A stretch of DNA of 64,000 nucleotides from Hydractinia symbiolongicarpus (taxonomy: Eukaryota > Cnidaria > Hydrozoa > Anthoathecata > Hydractiniidae), in the NCBI RefSeq assembly GCF_029227915.1, contig NC_079882.1, positions 15,822,501 to 15,886,500 on the forward strand, given 5' to 3'. Under the pieces are notes generated by a model, which did no database searches, had not been told where the DNA came from, and was given only the letters and a program-made list of their open reading frames with translations. The stretch's first letter is position 1. The number at the start of each line of letters is the position of its first letter. Shown here piece by piece: positions 49,645-62,384 of the stretch. A program made the position numbers and the translations under genes.

Positions 49645-50755
49645 GCGCTAATGAAAACGACTTGGGACGTTGTAGCGCATTGAGACTGTAAGGACTAGGC
49701 CAATGGTAACCTACGCAGACAGGTGAAACCACGTGATTTACGTGTGAGGCCTTTATTAGACTGCAAAAGGCCATATTACAGCCTTTATAGGACTGTGCAG
49801 GTAGTTAGGAGTGTTCTAAGGCCACGGCGCTAAGGAAAACCACTTGGAACGTTGTAGTGCACTGAGACTGGAAGGAATAGTCCAATGGTAACCTGCGCAG
49901 GCAGATGGAACCACGTGATTTACGTGTGGGGACGTTATTAGACTGCAAAAGGCCATATTACAGCCTTTATAGGACTGTGTACGTAGTTAAGAGTGTTGTG
50001 AAGCAACGGCGCCAATGAAAACGACTTGGGACGTTGTAGTGCATTGAGACTGTAAGGACTAGGCCAATGGTAACCTGTGCAGACAGGTGAAACCACGTGA
50101 TTTACGTATGAAGCCTTTACTAGACTGCAAAAGGCCAAATTACAGCCTTTATAGGACCGTGCACGTAGTTAAGAGTGTTGTAAAGCAACGGCGCCAATGA
50201 AAACGACTTGGGACGTTGTAGTGCATTGAGACTGGAAGGACTAGGCCAATGGTAACCTGCGCAGACAGGTGAAACCACGTGATTTACGTGTGAGGCCTTT
50301 ATTAGACTGCAAAAGGCCATATTACAGCCTTTATAGGACTGTGCACGTTAAGAGTGTTCTAAGGCAACTTCGCCAATGAAAACGACTTGGGACGTTGTAG
50401 CGCATTGAAACTGTAAGGACTAGGCCAATGGAAACCTGCACAGGCAAATAGAACCACGTGATTTACGTGTGAGGCCTTTATTAGACTGCAAAAGGCCATA
50501 TTACAGCCTTTATAGGACTGTGCACGTTAAGAGTGTTCTAAGGCAACTTCGCCAATGAAAACGACTTGGGACGTTGTAGCGCATTGAAACTGTAAGGACT
50601 AGGCCAATGGAAACCTGCACAGGCAAATGGAACCACGTGATTTACGTGTGAGGCCTTTATTAGACTGCAAAAGGCCATATTACAGCCTTTATAGGACTGT
50701 GCAAGTAGTTAAGAGTGTTGTAAGGCAACGGCGCTAATGAAAACGACTTGGGACG
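49645..50755 (+). repeat. Six-monomer segment repeated at +5265 bp
   Basis: Aligns with ~54,910-56,020. Shared rare alleles are gttaggagtgttct, gtgtggggacgttatt, gtgtacgtagtt, ttgtgaagcaacgg and ggaccgtgcacg. The right copy diverges after 56,020, where gcgcattgagactgt replaces gcacattgagactgg. Confidence 0.75.
50358..50536 (+). repeat. Representative type D monomer (179 bp, 3 bp deletion)
   Basis: Type D starts tctaaggcaacttcgccaat and has gcattgaaactgtaagg and ggaaacctgcacaggcaaat. The monomer ends in gcacgttaagagtg where others have gcacgtagttaagagtg, a 3 bp loss, so it measures 179 bp. I find about 37 such short boundaries, the first at about 30,197 and none before. This example sits beside a second D copy (pairs near 35.47/35.65, 45.81/45.99, 50.34/50.52 and 55.61/55.79 kb; a triplet near 58.87-59.23 kb). 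Full-length relatives with the ttcgcc start but an intact boundary occur in 1-5.6 kb, so the deletion probably arose on that background. Confidence 0.85.
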
Positions 50756-51184
50756 TTGTAGCACATTGAGACTGGAAGGACTAGACCAATGGTAACCTGC
50801 GCAGGCAGGTGAAACCACGTGATTTACGTATGAAGCCTTTACTAGACTGCAAAAGGCCAAATTACAGCCTTTATAGGACTGTGCACGTAGTTAAGAGTGT
50901 CTTAAGGCAACGGCGCTAATGAAAACGACTTGAGACGTTGTAGCACATTGAGACTGGAAGGACTAGGTCAATGGTGACCTGCGCAGACCGGTGAAACCAC
51001 GTGATTAACGTGTAAGGCCTTTATTAGACTGCAAAGGGCCATATTACAGCATTTATAGGACTGTGCACGTAGTTAAGAGTGTTCTAAGGCAACTTCGCCA
51101 ATGAAAACGACTTGGGACGTTGTAGCGCATTGAGACTGTAAGGACTAGGCCAATGGTAACCTACGCAGACAGGTGAAACCACGT

Positions 51185-51205
51185 GATTTACGTGTGATTT
51201 ATTAG
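51185..51205 (+). repeat. Monomer with a 4 bp deletion removing GGCC
   Basis: The string reads cgtgtgatttattag instead of cgtgtgaggcctttattag. The lost GGCC removes the StuI-type site AGGCCT and the left arm of the monomer hairpin. Counts of neighbouring monomers (724 bp for four) confirm a 178 bp monomer. Confidence 0.85.
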
Positions 51206-52489
51206 ACTGCAAAAGGCCATATTACAGCCTTTATAGGACTGTGCAGGTAGTTAAGAGTGTTCTAAGGCCACGGCGCTAAGGAAAACCACTTGGAACGTTG
51301 TAGTGCACTGAGACTGGAAGGAATAGTCCAATGGTAACCTGCGCAGGCAGATGGAACCACGTGATTTACGTGTGAGGACGTTATTAGACTGCAAAAGGCC
51401 ATATTACAGCCTTTATAGGACTGTGCACGTAGTTAAGAGTGTTGTAAAGCAACGGCGCCATTGAAAACGACTTGGGACGTTGTAGCGCATTGATACTGGA
51501 AGGACTAGGCCAATGGTAACCTGCCCAGACAGGTGAAACCACGTGATTTACGTGTGAGGCCTTTATTAGACTGCAAAAGGCCATATTACAGCCTTTATAG
51601 GACTGTGCAGGTAGTTAAGAGTGTTCTAAGGCCACGGAGCTAAGGAAAACCACTTGGAACGTTGTAGTGCATTGAGACTGGAAGGAATAGTCCAATGGTA
51701 ACCTGCGCAGGCAGATGGAACCACGTGATTTACGTGTGAGGACTTTATTAGACTGCAAAAGGCCATATTACAGCCTTTAAAGGACTGTGCACGTAGTTAA
51801 GAGTGTTGTAAAGCAACGGCGCCAATGAAAACGACTTGGGACGTTGTAGCGCATTGAGACTGTAAGGACTAGGCCAATGGTAACCTGCGCAGACAGGTGA
51901 AACCACGTGATTTACGTATGAAGCCCTTACTAGACTGCAAAAGGCCAAATTACAGCCTTTATAGGACTGTGCACGTAGTTAAGAGTGTCTTAAGGCAACG
52001 GCGCTAATGAAAACGACTTGAGACGTTGTAGCACATTGAGACTGGAAGGATTAGGCCAATGGTAACCTGCGCAGGCAAATGGAACCACGTGATTTACGTG
52101 TGAAGCCTTTATTAGACTGCAAAAGGCCATATTACAGCCTTTATAGGACTGTGCACGTAGTTAAGAGTGTTGTAAAGCAACGGCGCCAATGAAAACGACT
52201 TGGGACGTTGTAGCGCATTGAGACTGGAAGGACTAGGCCAATGGTAACCTGCGCAGACAGGTGAAACCACGTGATTTACGTGTGAGGCCTTTATTAGACT
52301 GCAAAAGGCCATATTACAGCCTTTATAGGACTGTGCACGTTAAGAGTGTTCTAAGGCAACTTCGCCAATGAAAACGACTTGGGACGTTGTAGCGCATTGA
52401 AACTGTAAGGACTAGGCCAATGGAAACCTGCACAGGCAAATAGAACCACGTGATTTACGTGTGAGGCTTTTATTAGACTGCAAAAGGCC

Positions 52490-54070
52490 ATATTACAGCC
52501 TTTATAGGACTGTGCAAGTAGTTAAGAGTGTTCTAAGGCCACGGCGCTAAGGAAAACCACTTGGAACGTTGTAGTGCATTGAGACTGAAAGGTATTGTCT
52601 AATGGTAACCTGCGCAGGCAGATGGAACCACGTAACTCACGTGTGAGGACTTTATTAGACTGCAAAAGGCCATATTACAGCCTTTATAGGACTGTGCACG
52701 TAGTTAAGAGTGTTGTAAAGCAACGGCGCTAATGAAAACGACTTGGGACGTTGTAGCACATTGAGACTGGAAGGACTAGACCAATGGTAACCTGCGCAGG
52801 CAGGTGAAACCACGTGATTTACGTATGAAGCCTTTACTAGACTGCAAAAGGCCAAATTACAGCCTTTATAGGACTGTGCACGTAGTTAAGAGTGTCTTAA
52901 GGCAACGGCGCTAATGAAAACAACTTGAGACGTTGTAGCACATTGAGACTGGAAGGACTAGGTCAATGGTGACCTGCGCAGACCGGTGAAACCACGTGAT
53001 TAACGTGTGAGGCCTTTATTAGACTGCAAAGGGCCATATTACAGCCTTTATAGGACTGTGCACGTAGTTAAGAGTGTTCTAAGGCAACTTCGCCAATGAA
53101 AACGACCTGGGACGATGTAGCGCATTGAGACTGTAAGGACTAGGCCAATGGTAACCTACGCAGACCGGTGAAACCACGTGATTTACGTGTGAGGCATTTA
53201 TTAGACTGCAAAAGGCCATATTACAGCCTTTATAGGACTGTGCAGGTAGTTAAGAGTGTTCTAAGGCCACGGCGCTAAGGAAAACCACTTGGAACGTTGT
53301 AGTGCTTTGAGACTGGAAGGAATAGTCCAATGGTAACCTGCGCAGGCAGATGGAACCACGTGATTTACGTGTGAGGCCTTTATTAGACTGCTAAAGGCCA
53401 TATTACAGCCTTTATAGGACTGTGCAAGTAGTTAAGAGTGTTCTAAGGCCACGGCGCTAAGGAAAACCACTTGGAACGTTGTAGTGCATTGAGACTGAAA
53501 GGTATTGTCTAATGGTAACCTGCGCAGGCAGATGGAACCACGTGACTTACGTGTGAGGACTTTATTAGACTGCAAAAGGCCATATTACAGCCTTTATAGG
53601 ACTGTGCACGTAGTTAAGAGTGTTGTAAAGCAACGGCGCTAATGAAAACGACTTGGGACGTTGTAGCACATTGAGACTGGAAGGACTAGACCAATGGTAA
53701 CCTGCGCAGGCAGGTGAAACCACGTGATTTACGTATGAAGCCTTTACTAGACTGCAAAAGGCCAAATTACAGCCTTTATAGGACTGTGCACGTAGTTAAG
53801 AGTGTCTTAAGGCAACGGCGCTAATGAAAACGACTTGAGACGTTGTAGCACATTGAGACTGGAAGAACTAGGTCAATGGTGACCTGCGCAGACCGGTGAA
53901 ACCACGTGATTAACGTGTGAGGCCTTTATTAGACTGCAAAGGGCCATATTACAGCCTTTATAGGACTGTGCACGTAGTTAAGAGTGTTCTAAGGCAACTT
54001 CGCCAATGAAAATGACCTGGGACGATGTAGCGCATTGAGACTGTAAGGACTAGGCCAATGGTAACCTACG
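52490..54070 (+). repeat. 5-monomer tandem duplication (910 bp)
   Basis: Left ~52,490-53,160 and right ~53,400-54,070 share gaaaggtattgtctaatgg, ctagaccaatgg and the private gacctgggacgatgtag. Differences: cgtaactcacg (left, ~52,633) versus cgtgacttacg (right), and cagaccgg versus cagacagg near the right end. Confidence 0.8.
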
Positions 54071-56285
54071 CAGACAGGTGAAACCACGTGATTTACGTGT
54101 GAGGCCTTTATTAGACTGCAAAAGGCCAAATTACAGCCTTTATAGGACTGTGCACGTAGTTAAGAGTGTCTTAAGGCAACGGCGCTAATGAAAACGACTT
54201 GAGACGTTGTAGCACATTGAGACTGGAAGGATTAGGCCAATGGTAACCTGCGCAGGCAAATGGAACCACGTGATTCACGTGTGAAGCCTTTATTAGACTG
54301 CAAAAGGCCATATTACAGCCTTTTTAGGACTCTGCACGTAGTTAAGAGTGTTGTAAAGCAACGGCGCCAATGAAAACGACTTGGGACGTTGTAGTGCATT
54401 GAGACTGTAAGGACTAGGCCAATGGTAACCTACGCAGACAGGTGAAACCACGTGATTTACGTATGAAGCCTTTACTAGTCTGCAAAAGGCCAAATTACAG
54501 CCTTTATAGGACTGTGCACGTAGTTAAGAGTGTCTTAAGGCAACGGCGCTAATGAAAACGACTTGAGACGTTGTAGCACATTGAGACTGGAAGGATTAGG
54601 CCAATGGTAACCTGCGCAGGCAAATGGAACCACGTGATTTACGAATGAAGCCATTATTAGACTGCAAAAGGCCATATTACAGCCTTTATAGGACTGTGCA
54701 CGTATTTAAGAGTGTTCTAAGGCAACGGCGCTAATGAAAACGACTTGGGACGTTGTAGCGCATTGAGACTGTAAGGACTAGGCCAATGGTAACCTGCGCA
54801 GACAGGTGAAACCACGTGATTTACGTATGAAGCCTTTACTAGACTGCAAAAGGCCAAATTACAGCCTTTATAGGACTGTGCACGTAGTTAAGAGTGTTGT
54901 AAGGCAACGGCGCTAATGAAAACGACTTGGGACGTTGTAGCGCATTGAGACTGTAAGGACTAGGCCAATGGTAACCTACGCAGACCGGTGAAACCACGTG
55001 ATTTACGTGTGAGGCCTTTATTAGACTGCAAAAGGCCATATTACAGCCTTTATAGGACTGTGCAGGTAGTTAGGAGTGTTCTAAGGCCACGGCGCTAAGG
55101 AAAACCACTTGGAACGTTGTAGTGCACTGAGACTGGAAGGAATAGTCCAATGGTAACCTGCGCAGGCAGATGGAACCACGTGATTTACGTGTGGGGACGT
55201 TATTAGACTGCAAAAGGCCATATTACAGCCTTTATAGGACTGTGTACGTAGTTAAGAGTGTTGTGAAGCAACGGCGCCAATGAAAACGACTTGGGACGTT
55301 GTAGTGCATTGAGACTGTAAGGACTAGGCCAATGGTAACCTGCGCAGACAGGTGAAACCACGTGATTTACGTATGAAGCCTTTACTAGACTGCAAAAGGC
55401 CAAATTACAGCCTTTATAGGACCGTGCACGTAGTTAAGAGTGTTGTAAAGCAACGGCGCCAATGAAAACGACTTGGGACGTTGTAGTGCATTGAGACTGG
55501 AAGGACTAGGCCAATGGTAACCTGCGCAGACAGGTGAAACCACGTGATTTACGTGTGAGGCCTTTATTAGACTGCAAAAGGCCATATTACAGCCTTTATA
55601 GGACTGTGCACGTTAAGAGTGTTCTAAGGCAACTTCGCCAATGAAAACGACTTGGGACGTTGTAGCGCATTGAAACTGTAAGGACTAGGCCAATGGAAAC
55701 CTGCACAGGCAAATAGAACCACGTGATTTACGTGTGAGGCCTTTATTAGACTGCAAAAGGCCATATTACAGCCTTTATAGGACTGTGCACGTTAAGAGTG
55801 TTCTAAGGCAACTTCGCCAATGAAAACGACTTGGGACGTTGTAGCGCATTGAAACTGTAAGGACTAGGCCAATGGAAACCTGCACAGGCAAATGGAACCA
55901 CGTGATTTACGTGTGAGGCCTTTATTAGACTGCAAAAGGCCATATTACAGCCTTTATAGGACTGTGCAAGTAGTTAAGAGTGTTGTAAGACAACGGCGCT
56001 AATGAAAACGACTTGGGACGTTGTAGCGCATTGAGACTGTAAGGACTAGGCCAATGGTAACCTGCGCAGACAGGTGAAACCACGTGATTTACGTGTGAGG
56101 CCTTTATTAGACTGCAAAAGGCCATGTTACAGCCTTTATAGGACTGTGCACGTTAAGAGTGTTCTAAGGCAACTTCGCCAATGAAAACGACTTGGGACGT
56201 TGTAGCGCATTGAAACTGTAAGGACTAGGCCAATGGAAACCTGCACAGGCAAATGGAACCACGTGATTTACGTGTGAGGCCTTTA

Positions 56286-59220
56286 TTAGACTGCAAAAGG
56301 CCATATTACAGCCTTTATAGGACTGTGCACGTAGTTAAGAGTGTTGTTAGGCAACAGCGCTAATGAAAACGACTTGGGACGTTGTAGCGCATTGAGACTG
56401 GAACGACTAGTCCAATGGTAACCTGCACAGGCAGATGGAACCACATGATTTACGTGTGAGGCCTTTATTAGACTGCAAAAGGCCATATTACAGCCTTTAT
56501 AGGACTGTGCAAGTAGTTAAGAGTGTTCTAAGGCCACGGCGCTAAGGAAAACCATTTGGAACGTTGTAGTGCATTGAGACTGGAAGGACTAGGCCAATGG
56601 TAACCTGCGCAGACAGGTGAAACCACGTGATTTACGTGTGAGGCCTTTATTAGACTGCAAAAGGCCATATTACAGCCTTTATAGGACTGTGCACGTTAAG
56701 AGTGTTCTAAGGCAACTTCGCCAATGAAAACGACTTGGGACGTTGTAGCGCATTGAAACTGTAAGGACTAGGCCAATGGAAACCTGCACAGGCAAATGGA
56801 ACCACGTGATTTACGTGTGAGGCCTTTATTAGACTGCAAAAGGCCATATTACAGCCTTTATAGGAATGTGCAAGTAGTTAAGAGTGTTCTAAGGCCACGG
56901 CGCTAAGGAAAACCACTTGGAACGTTGTAGTGCTTTGAGACTGGAAGGAATAGTCCAATGGTAACCTGCGCAGGCAGATGGAACCACGTGATTTACGTGT
57001 GAGGACTTTATTAGACTGCAAAAGGCCATATTACAGCCTTTATAGGACTGTGCACGTTAAGAGTGTTCTAAGGCAACTTCGCCAATGAAAACGACTTGGG
57101 ACGTTGTAGCGCATTGAAACTGTAAGGACTAGGCTAATGGAAACCTGCACAGGCGAATGGAACCACGTGATTTACGTGTGAGGCCTTTATTAGACTGCAA
57201 AAGGCCATATTACAGCCTTTATAGGACTGTGCACGTAGTTGAGAGTGTTGTAAAGCAACGGCGCCAATGAAAACGACTTGGGATGTTGTAGCGCATTGAG
57301 ACTGTAAGGACTACGCCAATGGTAACCTGCGCAGACAGGTGAAACCACGTGATTTACGTGTGAGGCCTTTATTAGACTGCAAAAGGCCATATTACAGCCT
57401 TTATAGGACTGTGCACGTAGTTAAGAGTGTTGTAAAGCAACGGCGCCAATGAAAACGACTTGGGACGTTGTAGCGCATTGAGACTGGAAGGACTAGGTCA
57501 ATGGTGACCTGTGCAGACCTGTGAAACCACGTGATTAACGTGTGAGGCCTTTATTAGACTGCAAAAGGCCATATTACAGCCCTTATAGGACTGTGCACGT
57601 ATTTAAGAGTTCTGTAAAGCAACAGCGCTAATGAAAACGACTTGGGAGGTTGTAGCGCATTGAGACTGGAACGACTAGTCCAATGGTAACCTGCACAGGC
57701 AGATGGAACCACGTGATTTACGTATGAAGCCATTATTAGACTGCAAAAGGCCATATTACAGCCTTTATAGGACTGTGCACGTAGTTAAGACTGTTCTAAG
57801 GCCACGGAGCTAAGGAAAACCACTTGGAACGTTGTAGTGCATTGAGACTGAAAGGAATAGTCTAATGGTAACCTGCGCAGGCAGGTGAAACCACGTGATT
57901 TACGAATGAAGCCATTATTAGACTGCAAAAGGCCATATTACAGCCTTTATAGGACTGTGCACGTAGTTAAGAGTGTTCTAAGGCAACGGCGCTAATGAAA
58001 ACGACTTGGGACGTTGTAGCGCATTGAGACTGTAAGGACTAGGCCAATGGTAACCTGCGCAGACAGGTGAAACCACGTGATTTACGTATGAAGCCTTTAC
58101 TAGACTGCAAAAGGCCAAATTACAGCCTTTATAGGACTGTGCACGTAGTTAAGAGTGTTGTAAGGCAACGGCGCTAATGAAAACGACTTGGGACGTTGTA
58201 GCGCATTGAGACTGGAAGGACTAGGTCAATGGTCACCTGCGCAGACCGGTGAAACCACGTGATTAACGTGTGAGGCCTATATTAGACTGCAAAGGGCCAT
58301 ATTACAGCATATATAGGACTGTGCACGTAGTTAAGAGTGTTCTAAGGCAACTTCGCCAATGAAAACGACTTGGGACGTTGTAGCGCATTGAGACTGTAAG
58401 GACTAGGCCAATGGTAACCTACGCAGACAGGTGAAACCACGTGATTTACGTGTGAGGCCTTTATTAGACTGCAAAAGGCCATATTACAGCCTTTATAGGA
58501 CTGTGCAGGTAGTTAAGAGTGTTCTAAGGCCACGGCGCTAAGGAAAACCACTTGGAACGTTGTAGTGCACTGAGACTGTAAGGAATAGTCCAATGGTAAC
58601 CTGCGCAGGCAGATGGAACCACGTGATTTACGTGTGGGGACGTTATTAGACTGCAAAAGGCCATATTACAGCCTTTATAGGACTGTGTACGTAGTTAAGA
58701 GTGTTGTGAAGCAACGGCGCCAATGAAAACGACTTGGGACGTTGTAGTGCATTGAGACTGGAAGGACTAGGCCAATGGTAACCTGCGCAGACAGGTGAAA
58801 CCACGTGATTTACGTGTGAGGCCTTTATTAGACTGCAAAAGGCCATATTACAGCCTTTATAGGACTGTGCACGTTAAGAGTGTTCTAAGGCAACTTCGCC
58901 AATGAAAACGACTTGGGACGTTGTAGCGCATTGAAACTGTAAGGACTAGGCCAATGGAAACCTGCACAGGCAAATAGAACCACGTGATTTACGTGTGAGG
59001 CCTTTATTAGACTGCAAAAGGCCATATTACAGCCTTTATAGGACTGTGCACGTTAAGAGTGTTCTAAGGCAACTTCGCCAATGAAAACGACTTGGGACGT
59101 TGTAGCGCATTGAAACTGTAAGGACTAGGCCAATGGAAACCTGCACAGGCAAATGGAACCACGTGATTTACGTGTGAGGCCTTTATTAGACTGCAAAAGG
59201 CCATATTACAGCCTTTATAG
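56286..59220 (+). repeat. ~3.1 kb distal cassette, copy 3 (one monomer deleted)
   Basis: Same order, but the B (ccatttgg) and B/A hybrid monomers are fused into one near 56,520-56,640. The left part reads ccatttggaacgttgtagtgcattgagactgg and the right part ccaatggtaacctgcgcagacagg, with the switch in aaggactagg (about 56,583-56,600). This removes one monomer and shortens the cassette. It ends with D copies at ~58,869 and ~59,049. Confidence 0.8.
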
Positions 59221-62200
59221 GACTGTGCACGTTAAGAGTGTTCTAAGGCAACTTCGCCAATGAAAACGACTTGGGACGTTGTAGCGCATTGAAACTGTAA
59301 GGACTAGGCCAATGGAAACCTGCACAGGCAAATAGAACCACGTGATTTACGTGTGAGGCCTTTATTAGACTGCAAAAGGCCAAATTACAGCCTTTATAGG
59401 ACTGTGCACGTAGTTAAGAGTGTTGTTAGGCAACAGCGCTAATGAAAACGACTTGGGACGTTGTAGCGCATTGAGACTGGAACGACTAGTCCAATGGTAA
59501 CCTGCACAGGCAGATGGAACCACATGATTTACGTGTGAGGCCTTTATTAGACTGCAAAAGGCCATATTACAGCCTTTATAGGACTGTGCAAGTAGTTAAG
59601 AGTGTTCTAAGGCCACGGCGCTAAGGAAAACCATTTGGAACGTTGTAGTGCATTGAGACTGGAAGGACTAGGGCAATGGTAACCTACGCAGACAGGTGAA
59701 ACCATGTGATTTACGTGTGAGGTCTTCATTAGACTGCAAAAGGCCATATTACAGCCTTTATAGGACTGTGCACGTAGTTAAGAGTGTTCTAAGGCCATGG
59801 AGCTAAGGAAAACCACTTGGGACGTTGTAGCGCATTGAGACTGTAAGGACTAGGCCAATGGTAACCTGCGCAGACAGGTGAAACCACGTGATTTACGTGT
59901 GAGGCCTTTATTAGACTGCAAAAGGCCATATTACAGCCTTTATAGGACTGTGCACGTTAAGAGTGTTCTAAGGCAACTTCGCCAATGAAAACGACTTGGG
60001 ACGTTGTAGCGCATTGAAACTGTAAGGACTAGGCCAATGGAAACCTGCACAGGCAAATGGAACCACGTGATTTACGTGTGAGGCCTTTATTAGACTATAA
60101 AAGGCCATATTACAGCCTTTATAGGAATGTGCAAGTAGTTAAGAGTGTTCTAAGGCCACGGCGCTAAGGAAAACCACTTGGAACGTTGTAGTGCTTTGAG
60201 ACTGGAAGGAATAGTCCAATGGTAACCTGCGCAGGCAGATGGAACCACGTGATTTACGTGTGAGGACTTTATTAGACTGCAAAAGGCCATATTACAGCCT
60301 TTATAGGACTGTGCACGTTAAGAGTGTTCTAAGGCAACTTCGCCAATGAAAACGACTTGGGATGTTGTAGCGCATTGAAACTGTAAGGACTAGGCTAATG
60401 GAAACCTGCACAGGCGAATGGAACCACGTGATTTACGTGTGAGGCCTTTATTAGACTGCAAAAGGCCATATTACAGCCTTTATAGGACTGTGCACGTAGT
60501 TGAGAGTGTTGTAAAGCAACGGCGCCAATGAAAACGACTTGGGATGTTGTAGCGCATTGAGACTGTAAGGACTACGCCAATGGTAACCTGCGCAGACAGG
60601 TGAAACCACGTGATTTACGTGTGAGGCCTTTATTAGACTGCAAAAGGCCATATTACAGCCTTTATAGGACTGTGCACGTAGTTAAGAGTGTTGTAAAGCA
60701 ACGGCGCCAATGAAAACGACTTGGGACGTTGTAGCGCATTGAGACTGGAAGGACTAGGTCAATGGTGACCTGTGCAGACCTGTGAAACCACGTGATTAAC
60801 GTGTGAGGCCTTTATTAGACTGCAAAAGGCCATATTACAGCCCTTATAGGACTGTGCACGTATTTAAGAGTTCTGTAAAGCAACAGCGCTAATGAAAACG
60901 ACTTGGGAGGTTGTAGCGCATTGAGACTGGAACGACTAGTCCAATGGTAACCTGCACAGGCAGATGGAACCACGTGATTTACGTATGAAGCCATTATTAG
61001 ACTGCAAAAGGCCATATTACAGCCTTTATAGGACTGTGCACGTAGTTAAGACTGTTCTAAGGCCACGGAGCTAAGGAAAACCACTTGGAACGTTGTAGTG
61101 CATTGAGACTGAAAGGAATAGTCTAATGGTAACCTGCGCAGGCAGGTGAAACCACGTGATTTACGAATGAAGCCATTATTAGACTGCAAAAGGCCATATT
61201 ACAGCCTTTATAGGACTGTGCACGTAGTTAAGAGTGTTCTAAGGCAACGGCGCTAATGAAAACGACTTGGGACGTTGTAGCGCATTGAGACTGTAAGGAC
61301 TAGGCCAATGGTAACCTGCGCAGACAGGTGAAACCACGTGATTTACGTATGAAGCCTTTACTAGACTGCAAAAGGCCAAATTACAGCCTTTATAGGACTG
61401 TGCACGTAGTTAAGAGTGTTGTAAGGCAACGGCGCTAATGAAAACGACTTGGGACGTTGTAGCGCATTGAGACTGGAAGGACTAGGTCAATGGTGACCTG
61501 CGCAGACCGGTGAAACCACGTGATTAACGTGTGAGGCCTTTATTAGACTGCAAAGGGCCATATTACAGCATATATAGGACTGTGCACGTAGTTAAGAGTG
61601 TTCTAAGGCAACTTCGCCAATGAAAACGACTTGGGACGTTGTAGCGCATTGAGACTGTAAGGACTAGGCCAATGGTAACCTACGCAGACAGGTGAAACCA
61701 CGTGATTTACGTGTGAGGCCTTTATTAGACTGCAAAAGGCCATATTACAGCCTTTATAGGACTGTGCAGGTAGTTAAGAGTGTTCTAAGGCCACGGCGCT
61801 AAGGAAAACCACTTGGAACGTTGTAGTGCACTGAGACTGTAAGGAATAGTCCAATGGTAACCTGCGCAGGCAGATGGAACCACGTGATTTACGTGTGGGG
61901 ACGTTATTAGACTGCAAAAGGCCATATTACAGCCTTTATAGGACTGTGTACGTAGTTAAGAGTGTTGTGAAGCAACGGCGCCAATGAAAACGACTTGGGA
62001 CGTTGTAGTGCATTGAGACTGGAAGGACTAGGCCAATGGTAACCTGCGCAGACAGGTGAAACCACGTGATTTACGTGTGAGGCCTTTATTAGACTGCAAA
62101 AGGCCATATTACAGCCTTTATAGGACTGTGCACGTTAAGAGTGTTCTAAGGCAACTTCGCCAATGAAAACGACTTGGGACGTTGTAGCGCATTGAAACTG

Positions 62201-62384
62201 TAAGGACTAGGCCAATGGAAACCTGCACAGGCAAATAGAACCACGTGATTTACGTGTGAGGCCTTTATTAGACTGCAAAAGGCCATATTACAGCCTTTAT
62301 AGGACTGTGCACGTTAAGAGTGTTCTAAGGCAACTTCGCCAATGAAAACGACTTGGGACGTTGTAGCGCATTGAAACTGTAAGG
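59221..62384 (+). repeat. ~3.26 kb distal cassette, copy 4 (tandem with copy 3)
   Basis: Follows copy 3 directly at 3261 bp spacing (18 monomers less five 3 bp deletions). It keeps the two monomers that copy 3 fused. Shared private alleles with copy 3 include ggaatgtgcaag (56,864 and 60,124) and gacctgtgcagacctg. It is cut off at ~62,385 inside a D monomer by the chimeric junction described separately. Confidence 0.8.
59424..59605 (+). repeat. Representative type F monomer (182 bp)
   Basis: Type F begins tgttaggcaacagcgctaat and otherwise resembles type E in its second half (ggaacgactagtcc, tgcacaggcagatgg), usually with acatgattt, which breaks the CACGTG core. Copies occur near 32,766, 36,933, 37,297, 43,103, 47,273, 48,180 and 56,345. 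A version with an A-like second half lies near 30,042 and 42,742. It is confined to the distal part of the window, like D. Confidence 0.7.

Noticed and set aside
50365-50385. CENP-B box resemblance in ttcgccaatgaaaacg of D monomers
   Set aside because: TTCG and AAACG are present but the spacing is about 3 bases too long and the CGGG core is absent, so the consensus NTTCGNNNNANNCGGGN is not met on either strand.
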